Assembly: GCA_003514765.1 (NCBI GenBank)
Contig: DOOY01000213.1
Location: 1 to 6,037 of the forward strand
DNA: 6,037 bases
From: Nitrosomonas sp.
GTDB taxonomy: Bacteria; Pseudomonadota; Gammaproteobacteria; Burkholderiales; Nitrosomonadaceae
Direction of reading: 5' to 3'
Positions 6,021 through 6,037 of the stretch are shown here, piece by piece. The notes below the pieces were generated by a model, which was not told the DNA's origin, did no database searches, and was given only the letters and a program-made list of their open reading frames with translations. Both the position numbers and the translations under genes were made by a program. The first letter of the stretch is position 1, and every line of letters begins with the position of its first letter.

Positions 6021-6037
6021 ATTCCCTACAGAAATTG

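Noticed and set aside
1..6037. CRISPR array, tRNA/rRNA gene, insertion sequence or prophage marks
   Set aside because: No spaced direct repeats, tRNA-like cloverleaf, transposase or integrase sequence was seen.

Overview
The window looks like a chromosomal fragment from a Gram-negative, moderately AT-rich bacterium, most likely a proteobacterium. The evidence is a lipoprotein with an outer-membrane-type lipobox, a PEP-CTERM sorting tail (known only from exosortase-bearing Gram-negatives that make exopolysaccharide) and an N-terminal DUF21/CNNM membrane protein of a proteobacterial type. The set would suit a beta- or gammaproteobacterium of the nitrifier or methylotroph kind, but the taxonomy is inference.

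Layout. Four genes lie on the minus strand, read right to left. An ECF sigma factor (stop at 2771) is followed by a membrane anti-sigma factor with a zinc-binding ZAS domain (2061-2759) and an S8 (subtilisin-like) serine protease lipoprotein (857-2047). These three are spaced 11 and 13 bp apart and must be one operon. After about 270 bp without a gene comes the N-terminal part of a DUF21/CNNM membrane protein (1-584), cut by the window edge. Three genes lie on the plus strand: a secreted PEP-CTERM protein (3652-4476), a stand-alone CheY-like receiver (4493-4891) and a Sec-exported protein with RTX calcium-binding repeats (4955-5941). They are separated by 16 and 63 bp with no terminator seen between them, so they are probably also one operon. 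The window ends with a strong hairpin at 5974-6020.

The two operons diverge from a 212-bp intergenic region. At its centre is a 31-bp perfect inverted repeat (12-bp arms, A/T-tract centre). From it a similar two-part motif, GAACC then GGGAAAWC after 13-14 bp, reads outward in both directions, each ending about 70 bp before the first start codon. This suggests, but does not prove, that the ECF sigma factor transcribes both its own operon and the surface-protein operon.

Working model (inference). The anti-sigma factor holds the ECF sigma at the membrane. Its periplasmic C-terminal domain resembles the propeptide of the S8 protease encoded next to it, so the lipoprotein protease could sense or process it. 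Release of sigma would raise expression of the cell-surface and calcium-binding proteins and the CheY-like regulator. The protease has Asp where the oxyanion-hole Asn is expected, and the receiver has Ala where the conserved switch Thr/Ser is expected. Both are worth a closer look.
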